This document shows, one piece after another, positions 1 to 7,870 of a stretch of 64,000 nt of DNA. Every line of letters starts with the position of its first letter. The stretch's first letter is position 1. Source of the stretch: Promicromonospora iranensis (GTDB taxonomy: Bacteria; Actinomycetota; Actinomycetes; Actinomycetales; Cellulomonadaceae); assembly GCF_028994805.1 (NCBI RefSeq), contig NZ_JAJQQP010000001.1, positions 287,454 through 351,453 on the forward strand, in the 5' to 3' direction. The translations under genes and the position numbers were made by a program. The notes under the pieces were generated by a model. That model saw only the letters and a program-made list of their open reading frames with translations, ran no database searches and was not told the origin of the DNA.

Positions 1-956
1 TCTCGGACCAGATCCTCGCCGAGTCGGCGGGCGGCGCCGCGAACGTGCTCTGGCTCGGCTGGGAGGCATGGCGCTGGATGTTCCTGGTGGCCGTGGTCCC
101 TGCCGCCGTCTACGGCATCCTCGCGCTGCGCATCCCGGAGTCACCCCGCTACCTCGCGGCCAACGGCCGCGACGACGAGGCGCGTGCCGTCCTGGCCAGC
201 GTGCTCGGCCCGGACGAGGACGTCGACGACCGCCTCGTCCAGATCCACCGCAGCATCGCGATCGACGAGGCTAACGCCGCCCAGGCATCGCTCCGGGGCA
301 ACACCCTCGGGCTCAAGCCGATCGTCTGGGTGGGCATCCTGCTGTCGGTCTTCCAGCAGTTCGTCGGCATCAACGTGATCTTCTACTACTCGACGACGCT
401 GTGGCAGGCTGTCGGGTTCGACGAGAGCCAGGCGTTCCTGGTCTCCACCATCACCGCGGTCACGAACGTCGTGGTTACGTTCATCGCCATCGCACTCATC
501 GACAAGGTGGGTCGCCGCCCGCTGCTGCTCGTCGGCTCGGCCGGCATGACGGTGTCGCTGGGCCTGATGGCCATCGCCTTCACGCAGGCCACCGGCACCG
601 GCGAAGACATCTCGCTCAGCGGGCCCTGGGGTGTGACCGCACTGGTCTGCGCCAACGCGTTCGTGGTCTTCTTCGGCGCCTCGTGGGGCCCGCTGGTGTG
701 GGTGCTGCTCGGGGAGATGTTCCCGAACCGCATCCGCGCCGCCGCGCTGGGCGTCGCGGCCGCCATGCAGTGGATCGCCAACTTCGCCATCACCATGTCG
801 TTCCCACCGATGCTGTCCGCGTTCGGCGCCAGCGTGCCGTACCTGATGTACGCGTGCTTCGCGGCGCTGAGCTTCTTCTTCGTGCTCACCAAGGTGCGCG
901 AGACCAAGGGCATGGAACTCGAGGACATGGGCGAGGAGAGCCACACCACGACCTGA
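1..956 (+). CDS. Sugar porter MFS permease, C-terminal part
   Basis: C-terminal ~318 residues of a sugar-porter-subfamily MFS permease; its start lies before the window. The family moves monosaccharides across the cytoplasmic membrane, usually by proton symport. Visible marks in order are PESPRYL after the sixth membrane segment, QQFVGINVIFYYS in the seventh, DKVGRRPLL in the loop after segment 8, GEMFPNRIRA near segment 10, and RETKG, a variant of the terminal PETKG motif. About six membrane segments remain. A 17-bp hairpin at 984-1019 follows the stop and closes the transcript. The sugar cannot be told from this half; glucose, xylose or inositol are all possible. Confidence 0.92.
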   Translation, partial: SDQILAESAGGAANVLWLGWEAWRWMFLVAVVPAAVYGILALRIPESPRYLAANGRDDEARAVLASVLGPDEDVDDRLVQIHRSIAIDEANAAQASLRGNTLGLKPIVWVGILLSVFQQFVGINVIFYYSTTLWQAVGFDESQAFLVSTITAVTNVVVTFIAIALIDKVGRRPLLLVGSAGMTVSLGLMAIAFTQATGTGEDISLSGPWGVTALVCANAFVVFFGASWGPLVWVLLGEMFPNRIRAAALGVAAAMQWIANFAITMSFPPMLSAFGASVPYLMYACFAALSFFFVLTKVRETKGMELEDMGEESHTTT

Positions 957-983
957 CCCGAGCACCGATCCAGCCGATCTACC

Positions 984-1019
984 ACGGCGCCGCCTCCACC
1001 ACGGTGGGGGCGGCGCCGT
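984..1019 (+). terminator. Hairpin terminator after the sugar porter
   Basis: Arms 984-1000 and 1003-1019 pair over 17 bp with a single G-T wobble, ending in TT. It begins 27 bases after the permease stop and lies before the marR promoter, so it probably ends the permease transcript. There is no long U-tract, as is usual in actinobacteria. Confidence 0.7.
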
Positions 1020-1099
1020 TCTCGTGCGTCGGGCAGGCCGCTCGATCGCGGTGTCGCGCAGGTCACACGCGGGACGACCCAGCGGCATGCCGAGAACGC

Positions 1100-1139
1100 T
1101 TGCATTCGGCAACCATCGTTATATAGTTGCTTTAGGCAA
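1100..1139 (+). promoter_or_regulatory. marR-exporter promoter with two operator copies
   Basis: Two 13-base inverted repeats of the form TTGC-N5-GCAA lie at 1100-1112 (TTGCATTCGGCAA) and 1127-1139 (TTGCTTTAGGCAA), 27 bp apart start to start. A promoter sits between and across them: TTGCAT at 1100-1105 (weak -35), a 16-base spacer, TATAGT at 1122-1127 (5 of 6 bases of TATAAT). The first operator covers the -35 and the second the -10/+1 edge. The arrangement predicts autorepression by the MarR protein encoded just downstream. Confidence 0.7.
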
Positions 1140-1155
1140 TCAATTGCGAGGCACG

Positions 1156-1659
1156 ATGACTTCCCCGTCCAGCCGGACGCCGTCCGGCACCGAAGCTCCG
1201 GCCGTCGCCCTGCTCGCCGCGCTCCAGAGCCTTTCGCGCGCCCAACGGGAAGCGGCGGCACGGATCGCCCACGAGCTCGACTGGCCCCGGTCCGGTGTGG
1301 CCGTGCTGCACCTGCTCTCCCGGTGCGGCCCAGCCTCCCTGACCGACGTCGCGACACACCTGCGTGTCGACCTCTCCGTGGCGAGCCGCCAGGTCAGCAC
1401 GATGGCCGACGCCGGCTACGTCGTCCGCACGGTCGACGCCGAGGACCGCCGGGTCCGCACGGTCGAGCTGACCGGTGCCGGACACGCCCTGGCGGCCGAG
1501 GCAGCCGAGCAGTACACGAACCTGATCGACCGGGCGTTCGCCGCCTGGTCGCCCGAAGACCTCGACGAGGCGACCCGCACGCTGGACCGCCTCGTCGACA
1601 CCATCAGTGCGGACACCGCGCACCAGAGATCACCCCAGAACCAGCAGGAGTGTGCATGA
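1156..1659 (+). CDS. MarR family regulator of the downstream exporter
   Basis: A 167-residue MarR-type winged-helix regulator. The helix-turn-helix is visible around SLTDVATHLRVDLSVASRQV, followed by the wing region VDAEDRRVRTVELT. ATG 1156 is chosen because upstream in-frame codons run into the promoter/operator region at 1100-1139. Its stop overlaps the start of the DHA2 exporter (ATGA at 1656-1659), so the two are translationally coupled. By family precedent it is a dimeric repressor released by a small aromatic or drug-like ligand. The paired TTGC-N5-GCAA sites just upstream suggest it controls its own operon. The ligand is not deducible. Confidence 0.9.
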   Translation: MTSPSSRTPSGTEAPAVALLAALQSLSRAQREAAARIAHELDWPRSGVAVLHLLSRCGPASLTDVATHLRVDLSVASRQVSTMADAGYVVRTVDAEDRRVRTVELTGAGHALAAEAAEQYTNLIDRAFAAWSPEDLDEATRTLDRLVDTISADTAHQRSPQNQQECA

Positions 1660-3272
1660 CCAGCCCCCACACGGAGCCCCTCGCGGTCGAGCCCGACCAC
1701 CTCCAGGGCGAACCACCCGCCATGACGCACAGCGAGGTCCTCCGGGCGCTGTCCGGGATCCTCCTCGGCATGTTCGTCTCCGTCCTGGCGATGTCGGTGG
1801 TCTCGTCGTCGCTGCCGAAGATCATCACGGACCTCGAGGGCAACCAGTCGGCCTTCACCTGGGTGGTCACGGCGACCCTGCTGACCTCGACGATCTCCAC
1901 CCCGATCTGGGGCAAGCTCGCCGACCTCACGAACCGCAAGACGCTGATCCAGATCGCCCTCATCATCTCCGTGCTCTCGGCGGCCGCCGCCGGGTTCGCG
2001 CAGGACACCGGGCAGCTCATCACCTTCCGCGCCTTCCAGGGCATCGGCGCCGGCGGCCTGCAGTCGCTCTCCGCCGTGCTCATCGCCGACATCATCAGCC
2101 CGCGTCAGCGCGGCCGGTACATGGGCCTCATGGGCTCGATCATGGGCATCGGCATGGTCGGCGGCCCGATCCTCGGCGGCTTCCTCACGGACGCCATCAG
2201 CTGGCGCTGGAACTTCTTCGTCGGCCTGCCGTTCGCGGTGGCGTCGATCATCGTGCTGCAGATGACGCTCAAGCTTCCGAAGCGGCCCCGCGGCTCGGCC
2301 CGGATCGACGTCCTCGGCGCCACGCTGATCTCTGCCGGCATCGCGACCCTGCTGCTGTGGATCACCTTCGCGGGAACCGAGTTCGACTGGCTCTCCTGGC
2401 AGACGGCGGTCATGGCCGGCGGCTCGCTCCTCGTCCTGGCGATCGCCGTGCTCGTGGAGCTGCGGGTCAAGAACCCGCTCATCCCGATGGACCTGTTCAA
2501 GAACCGCACGCTGGTGCTCGCCGTCATCGGGTCGGTCGCCGTGGGTGTCGCCATGTTCGGCTCGTCGGTGTTCCTCAGCCAGTACATGCAGCTCTCACGC
2601 GGCAAGACGCCCACCGAGTCCGGCCTGTACACGATCCCGATGGTCGTCGGCCTCTTCCTGTCGTCCACGATCGGCGGACAGCTGATCTCCAGGACGGGCC
2701 GGTACAAGCCGTACATGGTCACCGGCGGCGTGCTCCTGACCGGCGGCCTGCTGCTCCTGTCGACGCTGGACCACCACACGTCGTTCGTCCTGGTCTCGAT
2801 CTACCTGTTCGTCCTGGGGGCGGGCGTCGGCCTCCTCATGCAGAACATGGTGCTGGCCACGCAGAACACGCTGCACATCAAGGACTCCGGGTCCGGCACG
2901 TCCACCGTGACGTTCTTCCGGTCGCTCGGTGGCGCCCTCGGCGTCTCGGCGCTCGGCGCGATCTTGGGCCACAGCGTGAGGACCAGCCTGCAGGACGGCG
3001 TCACGGAGATCGCGCCGCAGCTGGCGAAGCAGGGGATCGACCCGTCAGCACTGGCCTCCGGCGGCGGCACCCTGCCCGACCTGGCGACGCTCCCGCACAT
3101 CCTGGTCGAGGTCGTCGAGAAGGCGTACGCGGACGGCATCGCGGACATCTTCCTCGCCGCCGTCCCGCTGGCCCTCGTCGCGCTGCTCTGCGTCTCCCTG
3201 ATCAAGGAGGTGCCGCTGGGTCACCGCTCCGGCATCGACCAGCTGAAGGACCTGGAACCGGCAGCTCCCTGA
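1656..3272 (+). CDS. DHA2 family (EmrB/QacA-like) drug exporter
   Basis: A 538-residue major facilitator of the DHA2 group, predicted to have 14 membrane segments and to export drugs or metabolites by proton antiport. It starts with a cytosolic tail of ~30 residues. Then come the first segments with SSLPKIITDLEG, the antiporter region WVVTATLLTSTISTPIWGKL, and the motif-C-like stretch GSIMGIGMVGGPILGG. ATG 1656 has AGGAG at 1646-1650 and overlaps the marR stop, so both genes form one operon under the double operator at 1100-1139. The substrate is unknown; pairing with MarR favours a toxic small molecule. Confidence 0.92.
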   Translation: MTSPHTEPLAVEPDHLQGEPPAMTHSEVLRALSGILLGMFVSVLAMSVVSSSLPKIITDLEGNQSAFTWVVTATLLTSTISTPIWGKLADLTNRKTLIQIALIISVLSAAAAGFAQDTGQLITFRAFQGIGAGGLQSLSAVLIADIISPRQRGRYMGLMGSIMGIGMVGGPILGGFLTDAISWRWNFFVGLPFAVASIIVLQMTLKLPKRPRGSARIDVLGATLISAGIATLLLWITFAGTEFDWLSWQTAVMAGGSLLVLAIAVLVELRVKNPLIPMDLFKNRTLVLAVIGSVAVGVAMFGSSVFLSQYMQLSRGKTPTESGLYTIPMVVGLFLSSTIGGQLISRTGRYKPYMVTGGVLLTGGLLLLSTLDHHTSFVLVSIYLFVLGAGVGLLMQNMVLATQNTLHIKDSGSGTSTVTFFRSLGGALGVSALGAILGHSVRTSLQDGVTEIAPQLAKQGIDPSALASGGGTLPDLATLPHILVEVVEKAYADGIADIFLAAVPLALVALLCVSLIKEVPLGHRSGIDQLKDLEPAAP

Positions 3273-3279
3273 CCCTGTT

Positions 3280-3342
3280 GGTTGTGAGCGGGATCGTTGC
3301 GCCCTCCACGGGCGGGTAGTCGCAACGATCCCGCTCACAACC
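3280..3342. terminator. 22-bp perfect hairpin after the exporter
   Basis: Arms 3280-3301 and 3321-3342 are perfectly complementary over 22 bases, with a 19-base loop. It begins 8 bases after the exporter stop and ends 66 bases before the next MarR gene, so it probably ends the marR-exporter transcript. No U-tract follows. Confidence 0.65.
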
Positions 3343-3408
3343 AGGTCCCCCGGGGGAATTCGCGCCCACGGGCTGTGATCCGAGGGCTTGACGCGTCATC
3401 ATGGGCGC

Positions 3409-3954
3409 ATGCTCTCGCGTACAGACAGGTCCGGAACGGACGCGTCCGACGACCAGGTCGCCGCCGGCAACGATGCCGGCGACACGGTCGGTGACGACGG
3501 AGCCGCCCCCGCGCCGTTCGAGGGTCTGGAGCGGGAGATCCGGCTGCTGATCCGCCGCGCGCAGTCCTCCGGCGCCTCGATCGCCCGCCGGGTTCATCCT
3601 GAGCTCGACGCCAGCGCGTACCCGCTCCTCGCGCACATCTCGGAGCGGCCCGGCGCGCGGGGCTCGGACCTCGCCACCTTCTTCGGTGTCGGACGTGCCA
3701 CCGTGTCGCGGCAGCTCAGCCGTCTGGTGGAGCTCGGCCTCGTCGAACGCACCGTCGACCCGGAGGACAGCCGCGGACAGCGCATCACCCTGACGCCCGA
3801 CGGCGCTGCCCGCCTCGACCGCGCGCGCTCCAGCCGGGTCGCCATGCTGGAGGGAGCGCTGGCCACCTGGGAGACCGAAGAGGTCGCACAGCTGGCCAGC
3901 CTCCTCAACCGCTACTCGACGGACATCGTGGCGTGGAAGCAGAGCGGTCGCTGA
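3409..3954 (+). CDS. MarR family transcriptional regulator
   Basis: A 181-residue protein whose C-terminal ~140 residues form a MarR winged helix: LLAHISERPGARGSDLATFF, then GVGRATVSRQLSRLVELGLV as the recognition helix, and the wing VDPEDSRGQRITLTPDG. The first ~40 residues are acidic and probably disordered. ATG 3409 is used; no good Shine-Dalgarno is visible, and a TTG at 3388 would add 7 residues. It does not overlap a transporter, unlike the first MarR in the window. Its nearest neighbour, msrB, is convergent. Target and ligand are unknown. Confidence 0.85.
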   Translation: MLSRTDRSGTDASDDQVAAGNDAGDTVGDDGAAPAPFEGLEREIRLLIRRAQSSGASIARRVHPELDASAYPLLAHISERPGARGSDLATFFGVGRATVSRQLSRLVELGLVERTVDPEDSRGQRITLTPDGAARLDRARSSRVAMLEGALATWETEEVAQLASLLNRYSTDIVAWKQSGR

Positions 3955-3970
3955 ACCGTCCTGCCGACCG

Positions 3971-4369
3971 TCAGCTCTCCTCGAACGTGAGGCTCACCGA
4001 GTTCATGCAGAACCGGTCGCCGGTCGGGGTCTGCGGCGCGTCCTCGAAGACGTGCCCCAGGTGGGAGCCGCACGTGGCGCAGCGCACCTCGGTGCGCACC
4101 ATGCCGAGGGAACGGTCCTCGATCAGCTCGACGGAGTCACCCGCGAGCGGGCTGTAGAACGACGGCCAGCCGCAGTGCGAGTCGAACTTGGTGTCCGACC
4201 GGAACAGCTCGGCGTCACACGCGCGACACCGGTAGACGCCGGTGCGCTTCTCGTCGAGCAGCTCGCCCGTCCACGCCCGTTCGGTGCCTGCCTGTCGCAG
4301 TACCGCGTATTCCTCGGACGAGAGCTCCTTGCGCCACTCCTCGTCCGACTTCGAGACCTTGTACGTCAT
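3971..4369 (-). CDS. msrB: Peptide methionine-R-sulfoxide reductase MsrB
   Basis: A 132-residue MsrB, which reduces the R epimer of methionine sulfoxide in proteins after oxidative damage, in the cytosol. Two CXXC pairs (Cys48/51 and Cys97/100) match the structural zinc site. HCGWPSF at 65-71 is a family signature, and the catalytic cysteine is Cys121 in DRFCMNSVSL. ATG 4369 is chosen because GGAGGT lies 6 bases upstream; the in-frame ATG at 4387 would add six residues but has no such site. The length is normal for the family. It stands alone, convergent with the MarR gene. Confidence 0.97.
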   Translation of the reverse strand: MTYKVSKSDEEWRKELSSEEYAVLRQAGTERAWTGELLDEKRTGVYRCRACDAELFRSDTKFDSHCGWPSFYSPLAGDSVELIEDRSLGMVRTEVRCATCGSHLGHVFEDAPQTPTGDRFCMNSVSLTFEES

Positions 4370-4435
4370 GTCGACACCTCCGCGCATACCAACCTACCTC
4401 CGGCCCGCGGTGTTCCCGCGTGCGCCCGGGCGCAC

Positions 4436-4471
4436 GTGAGCCCCTGAACCCTCACGGGTCCGGGGGCTCAC
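4436..4471 (-). terminator. Hairpin terminator after the DEAD-box helicase
   Basis: Bases 4436-4451 pair with 4456-4471 over 16 positions with one mismatch and one wobble, around a 4-base loop. It lies 45 bases past the helicase stop on the minus strand and upstream of msrB, so it should separate the two same-strand transcripts. Confidence 0.65.
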
Positions 4472-4515
4472 GCTGCTGCTCCGAGCCGGTGCTCCGAGCC
4501 GGTGCTACGAGGCGG

Positions 4516-6042
4516 TCAGCTCGCGGCCGAGGCGTTGGTGCTGCCCGCGCCGCGGCCACGGCCGCCGCGACGACGACGAGGCGCGCCCGCGCCGTCCGTC
4601 CTCGGGAAGTGGTCGGCAGCGGTGCGTCCGCCGCCCGACGCCGGGCGACCGCCGCCGCGCTGGCCGGTCGTCTGGCCGGCGCCCTGGCTGCGCGCCTGGC
4701 CCTGACGGCCGCCGCCCTGCCCGGCACCCTGACCGGCGCCCTGACCACGGGTCTGGCCCGTGCCCTGGGCTCCGGAGCGCGAGCGTCCGCCCTGCTTGCG
4801 CGGCTGGCCCTGGCGACCCTGCTGCTGCGGGGCGGGCTCCACGTACTCCACGAACGGCGCGACCTCGCCGACCAGGCTGGTCACCGTCGCGTCGCCGGGA
4901 CGGACGTCCTGGGGGCGAGCGGTGATCTTCGCCTTGCGGGTCAGGTCACGCACGTCGCCGCGCTCCTCGGGCAGCATGATGGTCACGACGTCGCCGCCGG
5001 AACCGGCACGCGCCGTCCGCCCCGAGCGGTGGAGGTACGCCTTGTGCTCGGCGGGCGGGTCCACGTGCACCACGAGCTCGACGTCGTCGACGTGGATGCC
5101 GCGCGCGGCGATGTCCGTCGCGACGAGCACCCGGACGTCGCCGGACGAGAACGCGGCGAGGTTGCGCTCGCGCGCCCCCTGGCCGAGGTTGCCGTGCAGG
5201 TCGACGGCGGGCACGCCCGCGGCGGTGAGCTGCTTGGCGAGCTTCTTGGCCTGGTGCTTGGTCCGCATGAACAGCACGCGCCGGCCGGTGCCCTGCGCGA
5301 GCTGGTGCACCACGTGCTTCTTCGCGTCCTTGTCGGTCACGGCGAGGATGTGGTGCGTCATCTGCGGCGGCGGGGCTGCGGCGTCGTCCACCGAGTGGGT
5401 GACCGGCTGGTGCAGGTAACGCTTCACGATGACGTCGACGCCGTTGTCCAGCGTCGCCGAGAACAGCAGGCGCTGGGTCCGCGAGGACGTGCGGTCGAGG
5501 ATGCGCTTCACGCCGGGCAGGAACCCGAGGTCAGCCATGTGGTCGGCCTCGTCGAGCACGGTGATCTCGACGTCCTCGAGCGTGAGGTGCCGCTGGCCGA
5601 GCAGGTCCTCGAGCCGGCCGGGGCAGGCGATGACGATGTCGACACCGGCGCTCAGGGCGGTGACCTGGCGCGACTGCGCCACGCCCCCGAAGATCGTGGT
5701 GGTCTTCAGACCGAGTGCCTGCGCCAGCGGGGCGATCGACTCGTCGATCTGGTTCGCGAGCTCACGCGTGGGAGCCAGGATCAGTGCACGGGGGCGGCCC
5801 GCACCACGGCGCGGCTGCCCCGCCGCGACCGAACGGGCGCTGGACGTCGCGAGACGCGTCACGACCGGCAGCGCGAACGCGAGGGTCTTGCCCGAGCCGG
5901 TCCGGCCACGGCCGAGCACGTCGCGGCCGTTGAGGGAGTCCGGCAGCGACGCCGTCTGGATGGGGAACGGCGAAGTGATGCCGCGGTCTGTCAGAACGCG
6001 CAGAACGGGCGCGGGCAGACCGAGGTCGGCAAAGGTAGTCAA
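4516..6042 (-). CDS. DEAD-box ATP-dependent RNA helicase
   Basis: A 508-residue DEAD-box helicase that unwinds short RNA duplexes, probably in ribosome assembly or cold adaptation. The core covers residues ~1-375: Q motif ITSPFPIQ, motif I GRTGSGKT, motif Ia PTRELA, DEAD box, SAT, and HRSGRTARAG as motif VI. The last ~110 residues are a low-complexity Gly/Gln/Arg tail of GQGAGQ-type units ending in RRRRGGRGRG, typical of RNA-binding tails in actinobacterial homologs. The start is a TTG at 6042, chosen because MTTFADLGLPAPVL matches the usual beginning of this subfamily. The Shine-Dalgarno is weak. Confidence 0.95.
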   Translation of the reverse strand: MTTFADLGLPAPVLRVLTDRGITSPFPIQTASLPDSLNGRDVLGRGRTGSGKTLAFALPVVTRLATSSARSVAAGQPRRGAGRPRALILAPTRELANQIDESIAPLAQALGLKTTTIFGGVAQSRQVTALSAGVDIVIACPGRLEDLLGQRHLTLEDVEITVLDEADHMADLGFLPGVKRILDRTSSRTQRLLFSATLDNGVDVIVKRYLHQPVTHSVDDAAAPPPQMTHHILAVTDKDAKKHVVHQLAQGTGRRVLFMRTKHQAKKLAKQLTAAGVPAVDLHGNLGQGARERNLAAFSSGDVRVLVATDIAARGIHVDDVELVVHVDPPAEHKAYLHRSGRTARAGSGGDVVTIMLPEERGDVRDLTRKAKITARPQDVRPGDATVTSLVGEVAPFVEYVEPAPQQQGRQGQPRKQGGRSRSGAQGTGQTRGQGAGQGAGQGGGRQGQARSQGAGQTTGQRGGGRPASGGGRTAADHFPRTDGAGAPRRRRGGRGRGAGSTNASAAS

Positions 6043-6231
6043 AGGAGATGGGCCTCTCGGGCTCGGTGGCAGCGCGGTTCGCGCCGGTGGTCCGCCGTGC
6101 TCACACCGGGCGGCGGGTTGCTAACCCGGGCCGGGGCCACGACGTCGGGCAGCTGAAGCCGCCCACGACCACCAACTATCTCATGTCCTGGTGACGGTGG
6201 CTGCGGCGCACGTCACGTTCGGTGTGGTTCT

Positions 6232-6999
6232 ATGTGGCGCATGATTCCCGCAGCGACCAGCTCCGCCGGGCCGTTCGCCGCCATCGGCGACGTGCTCGGC
6301 ACCATCTGGACCAACGCGGTCACCCCCGTGGACCCGCCGTCGAACGTGATGGTGCTCGGCATGTGCGCGATCGCCCTGGTCGTCGTCCTGTTCCGGCCCT
6401 TGTGGCACGTGACGCGACACGTCATCACCATCGCCCACGAGGCGTCGCACGGCCTCGCCGCCCTGTTCACGGGCCGCAAGCTCGAGGGCATCCGGCTGCA
6501 CTCCGACACCTCCGGCCTCACCGTCTCCCGCGGCAAGCCCCGCGGTCCGGGCATGGTCATCACGGCGTTCGCCGGCTACGTGGGGCCGGGCATCATCGGC
6601 CTCGGTGCCGCGTGGCTGCTCAAGCTCGGCTACGCCGTCGGGCTGCTGTGGCTGCTCGTGGCACTCCTCGCGCTGCTGCTCCTGCAGATCCGCAACTGGT
6701 TCGGGCTCTGGTCGATCCTCGTCAGCGGCACCGCGCTCGTATTCGTCACCTGGTTCCTGGAGCCCACGGTGCAGAGCGCCGTCGCCTACGCCGTGACGTG
6801 GTTCCTCCTGCTCGGCGCGGTACGCCCGGTGTTCGAGCTGCAGATCCAGCGCTCCCGCGGCCGCGCCCGGACGTCCGACGCTGACATGCTCGCGCGCCTG
6901 ACCGGTGTCGCCGGCCTGTTCTGGGTGTCGATGTTCCTGCTGGTCACGCTGGGTGCGCTGGCGCTCGGCGGGGCATGGATCCTCGGCGTCGCGCTCTAG
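6232..6999 (+). CDS. M50B-like membrane metallopeptidase family protein
   Basis: A 255-residue integral membrane protein of the M50B-like (site-2-protease-related) family. The zinc-binding HEXXH is HEASH at residues 69-73 in ITIAHEASHGLAALFTGRK, followed by the usual EGIRLHSDTSGLT. Six or so hydrophobic segments follow. It could cut membrane proteins, but actinobacterial members of this family have no assigned substrate. The second-metal-site motif of classic S2P enzymes is not obvious, so activity is uncertain. ATG 6232 is used; ATG 6241 (MIPAATS) is as good, and neither has a Shine-Dalgarno. Confidence 0.85.
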   Translation: MWRMIPAATSSAGPFAAIGDVLGTIWTNAVTPVDPPSNVMVLGMCAIALVVVLFRPLWHVTRHVITIAHEASHGLAALFTGRKLEGIRLHSDTSGLTVSRGKPRGPGMVITAFAGYVGPGIIGLGAAWLLKLGYAVGLLWLLVALLALLLLQIRNWFGLWSILVSGTALVFVTWFLEPTVQSAVAYAVTWFLLLGAVRPVFELQIQRSRGRARTSDADMLARLTGVAGLFWVSMFLLVTLGALALGGAWILGVAL

Positions 7000-7052
7000 G
7001 CGTCCGCCGCCGGACGGAACCGCTCCGAGGCCAGTGACAGGCCTCAGAACGA

Positions 7053-7103
7053 CGACGAGCCCCTGTGCGGCTGCCTGGCCGGCAGCCGCGCAGGGGCTCG
7101 TCG
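7053..7103. terminator. Bidirectional hairpin terminator
   Basis: Arms 7053-7075 and 7081-7103 pair over 23 bp with a single G-T wobble and a 5-base loop. It lies between two converging genes, the M50-like protease and the HesB-like protein, and can serve both. Confidence 0.75.
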
Positions 7104-7136
7104 ATCACATCGGCACCCGGTCAAGGGCGCCGGGAG

Positions 7137-7421
7137 TCACGCCTTGGGCGTGAGCACGAAACCTGGGCCCTCGGCACCGGGGTCGGTGTCCAGGGTCAGC
7201 GTCTCCAGGGCAGGAGCGGCCTGAGCCTCGACGAACACGTTGGTGGCACCCGAGGCGTCGACGACCTGGTCGTCAGGCTGGGGGGCCGGAACCAGCGCGA
7301 GCTCGAAGTTGCCGGGCTGGCCGGACGCCTGCGCGATGCGCAGCCCGCCCTCGACCGGCACTCCAGCCTGCTGAGCGAGGTCCTGGACGGCCGTACGGGC
7401 ATTGTCGGTCACGGTGAGCAC
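7137..7421 (-). CDS. HesB/IscA-like protein without cysteines
   Basis: A 94-residue protein with the fold signature of A-type iron-sulfur carriers: LTVTDNARTAVQDLAQ at the start, GGLRIA in the middle, and a C-terminal region in which a carrier would show a CGCG-type motif. It contains no cysteine at all, so it cannot hold a cluster the way IscA, ErpA or SufA do. GTG 7421 is the start: GAGGAG at 7428-7433 stands 6 bases before it, and the start gives the canonical VLTVTDNA beginning. Similar cysteine-free forms are commonly annotated HesB in actinobacteria; their role is unknown. Monocistronic. Confidence 0.8.
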   Translation of the reverse strand: MLTVTDNARTAVQDLAQQAGVPVEGGLRIAQASGQPGNFELALVPAPQPDDQVVDASGATNVFVEAQAAPALETLTLDTDPGAEGPGFVLTPKA

Positions 7422-7642
7422 GTTGAGCTCCTCACATTGGTTCTCCGCGGTCCCGACCACCGAACCAAGCCCACTCCCTCACCGCAAGCGTGAGACGCAT
7501 TTAGCCCGATATCTCCCGGTGGGTGAGACAGCACATGACAGCCGCGAGCAGAGGCCGTACCGTGCCCCGCCGGGCGGCTCGACGCCGTCGGCGCACCTGA
7601 CCGGTAGGCTTTCTACTCGCGCCACCCGGATCCCGGGCGCGC

Positions 7643-7715
7643 GGGCCTCTAGCTCAACTGGCAGAGCAGCGGACTTTTAATCCGCGGGTTCCGGGTTCGA
7701 TCCCCGGGGGGCCCA
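7643..7715 (+). tRNA. tRNA-Lys (anticodon TTT)
   Basis: A 73-nt cloverleaf: acceptor GGGCCTC pairs with GGGGCCC at 7708-7714 (one T-G wobble), D-arm TAGCTCAACTGGCAGAGCA, anticodon loop with TTT in GGACTTTTAATCC, T-arm CCGGGTTCGATCCCCGG, discriminator A. The 3' CCA is not fully encoded. A TAGGCT box ~30 bases upstream may be its -10. Confidence 0.97.
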
Positions 7716-7870
7716 CCGTGACAGCGTCGTCATCAGCCCGTTCATCCTGACCCGGACCCTCGCGGTGGAGGCCACAGCCGGGCCACACCACACAGACATC
7801 CACGGAACGCGCACCACTGTGCGCTACGCGACCGGTACCGTGGACGCCCACCCGAGGCTGAGGGGCTCAC

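Noticed and set aside
6232..7421. Insertion sequence or toxin-antitoxin pair near 7 kb
   Set aside because: The palindrome at 7053-7103 is a terminator between two converging ordinary genes; no transposase or toxin motif.
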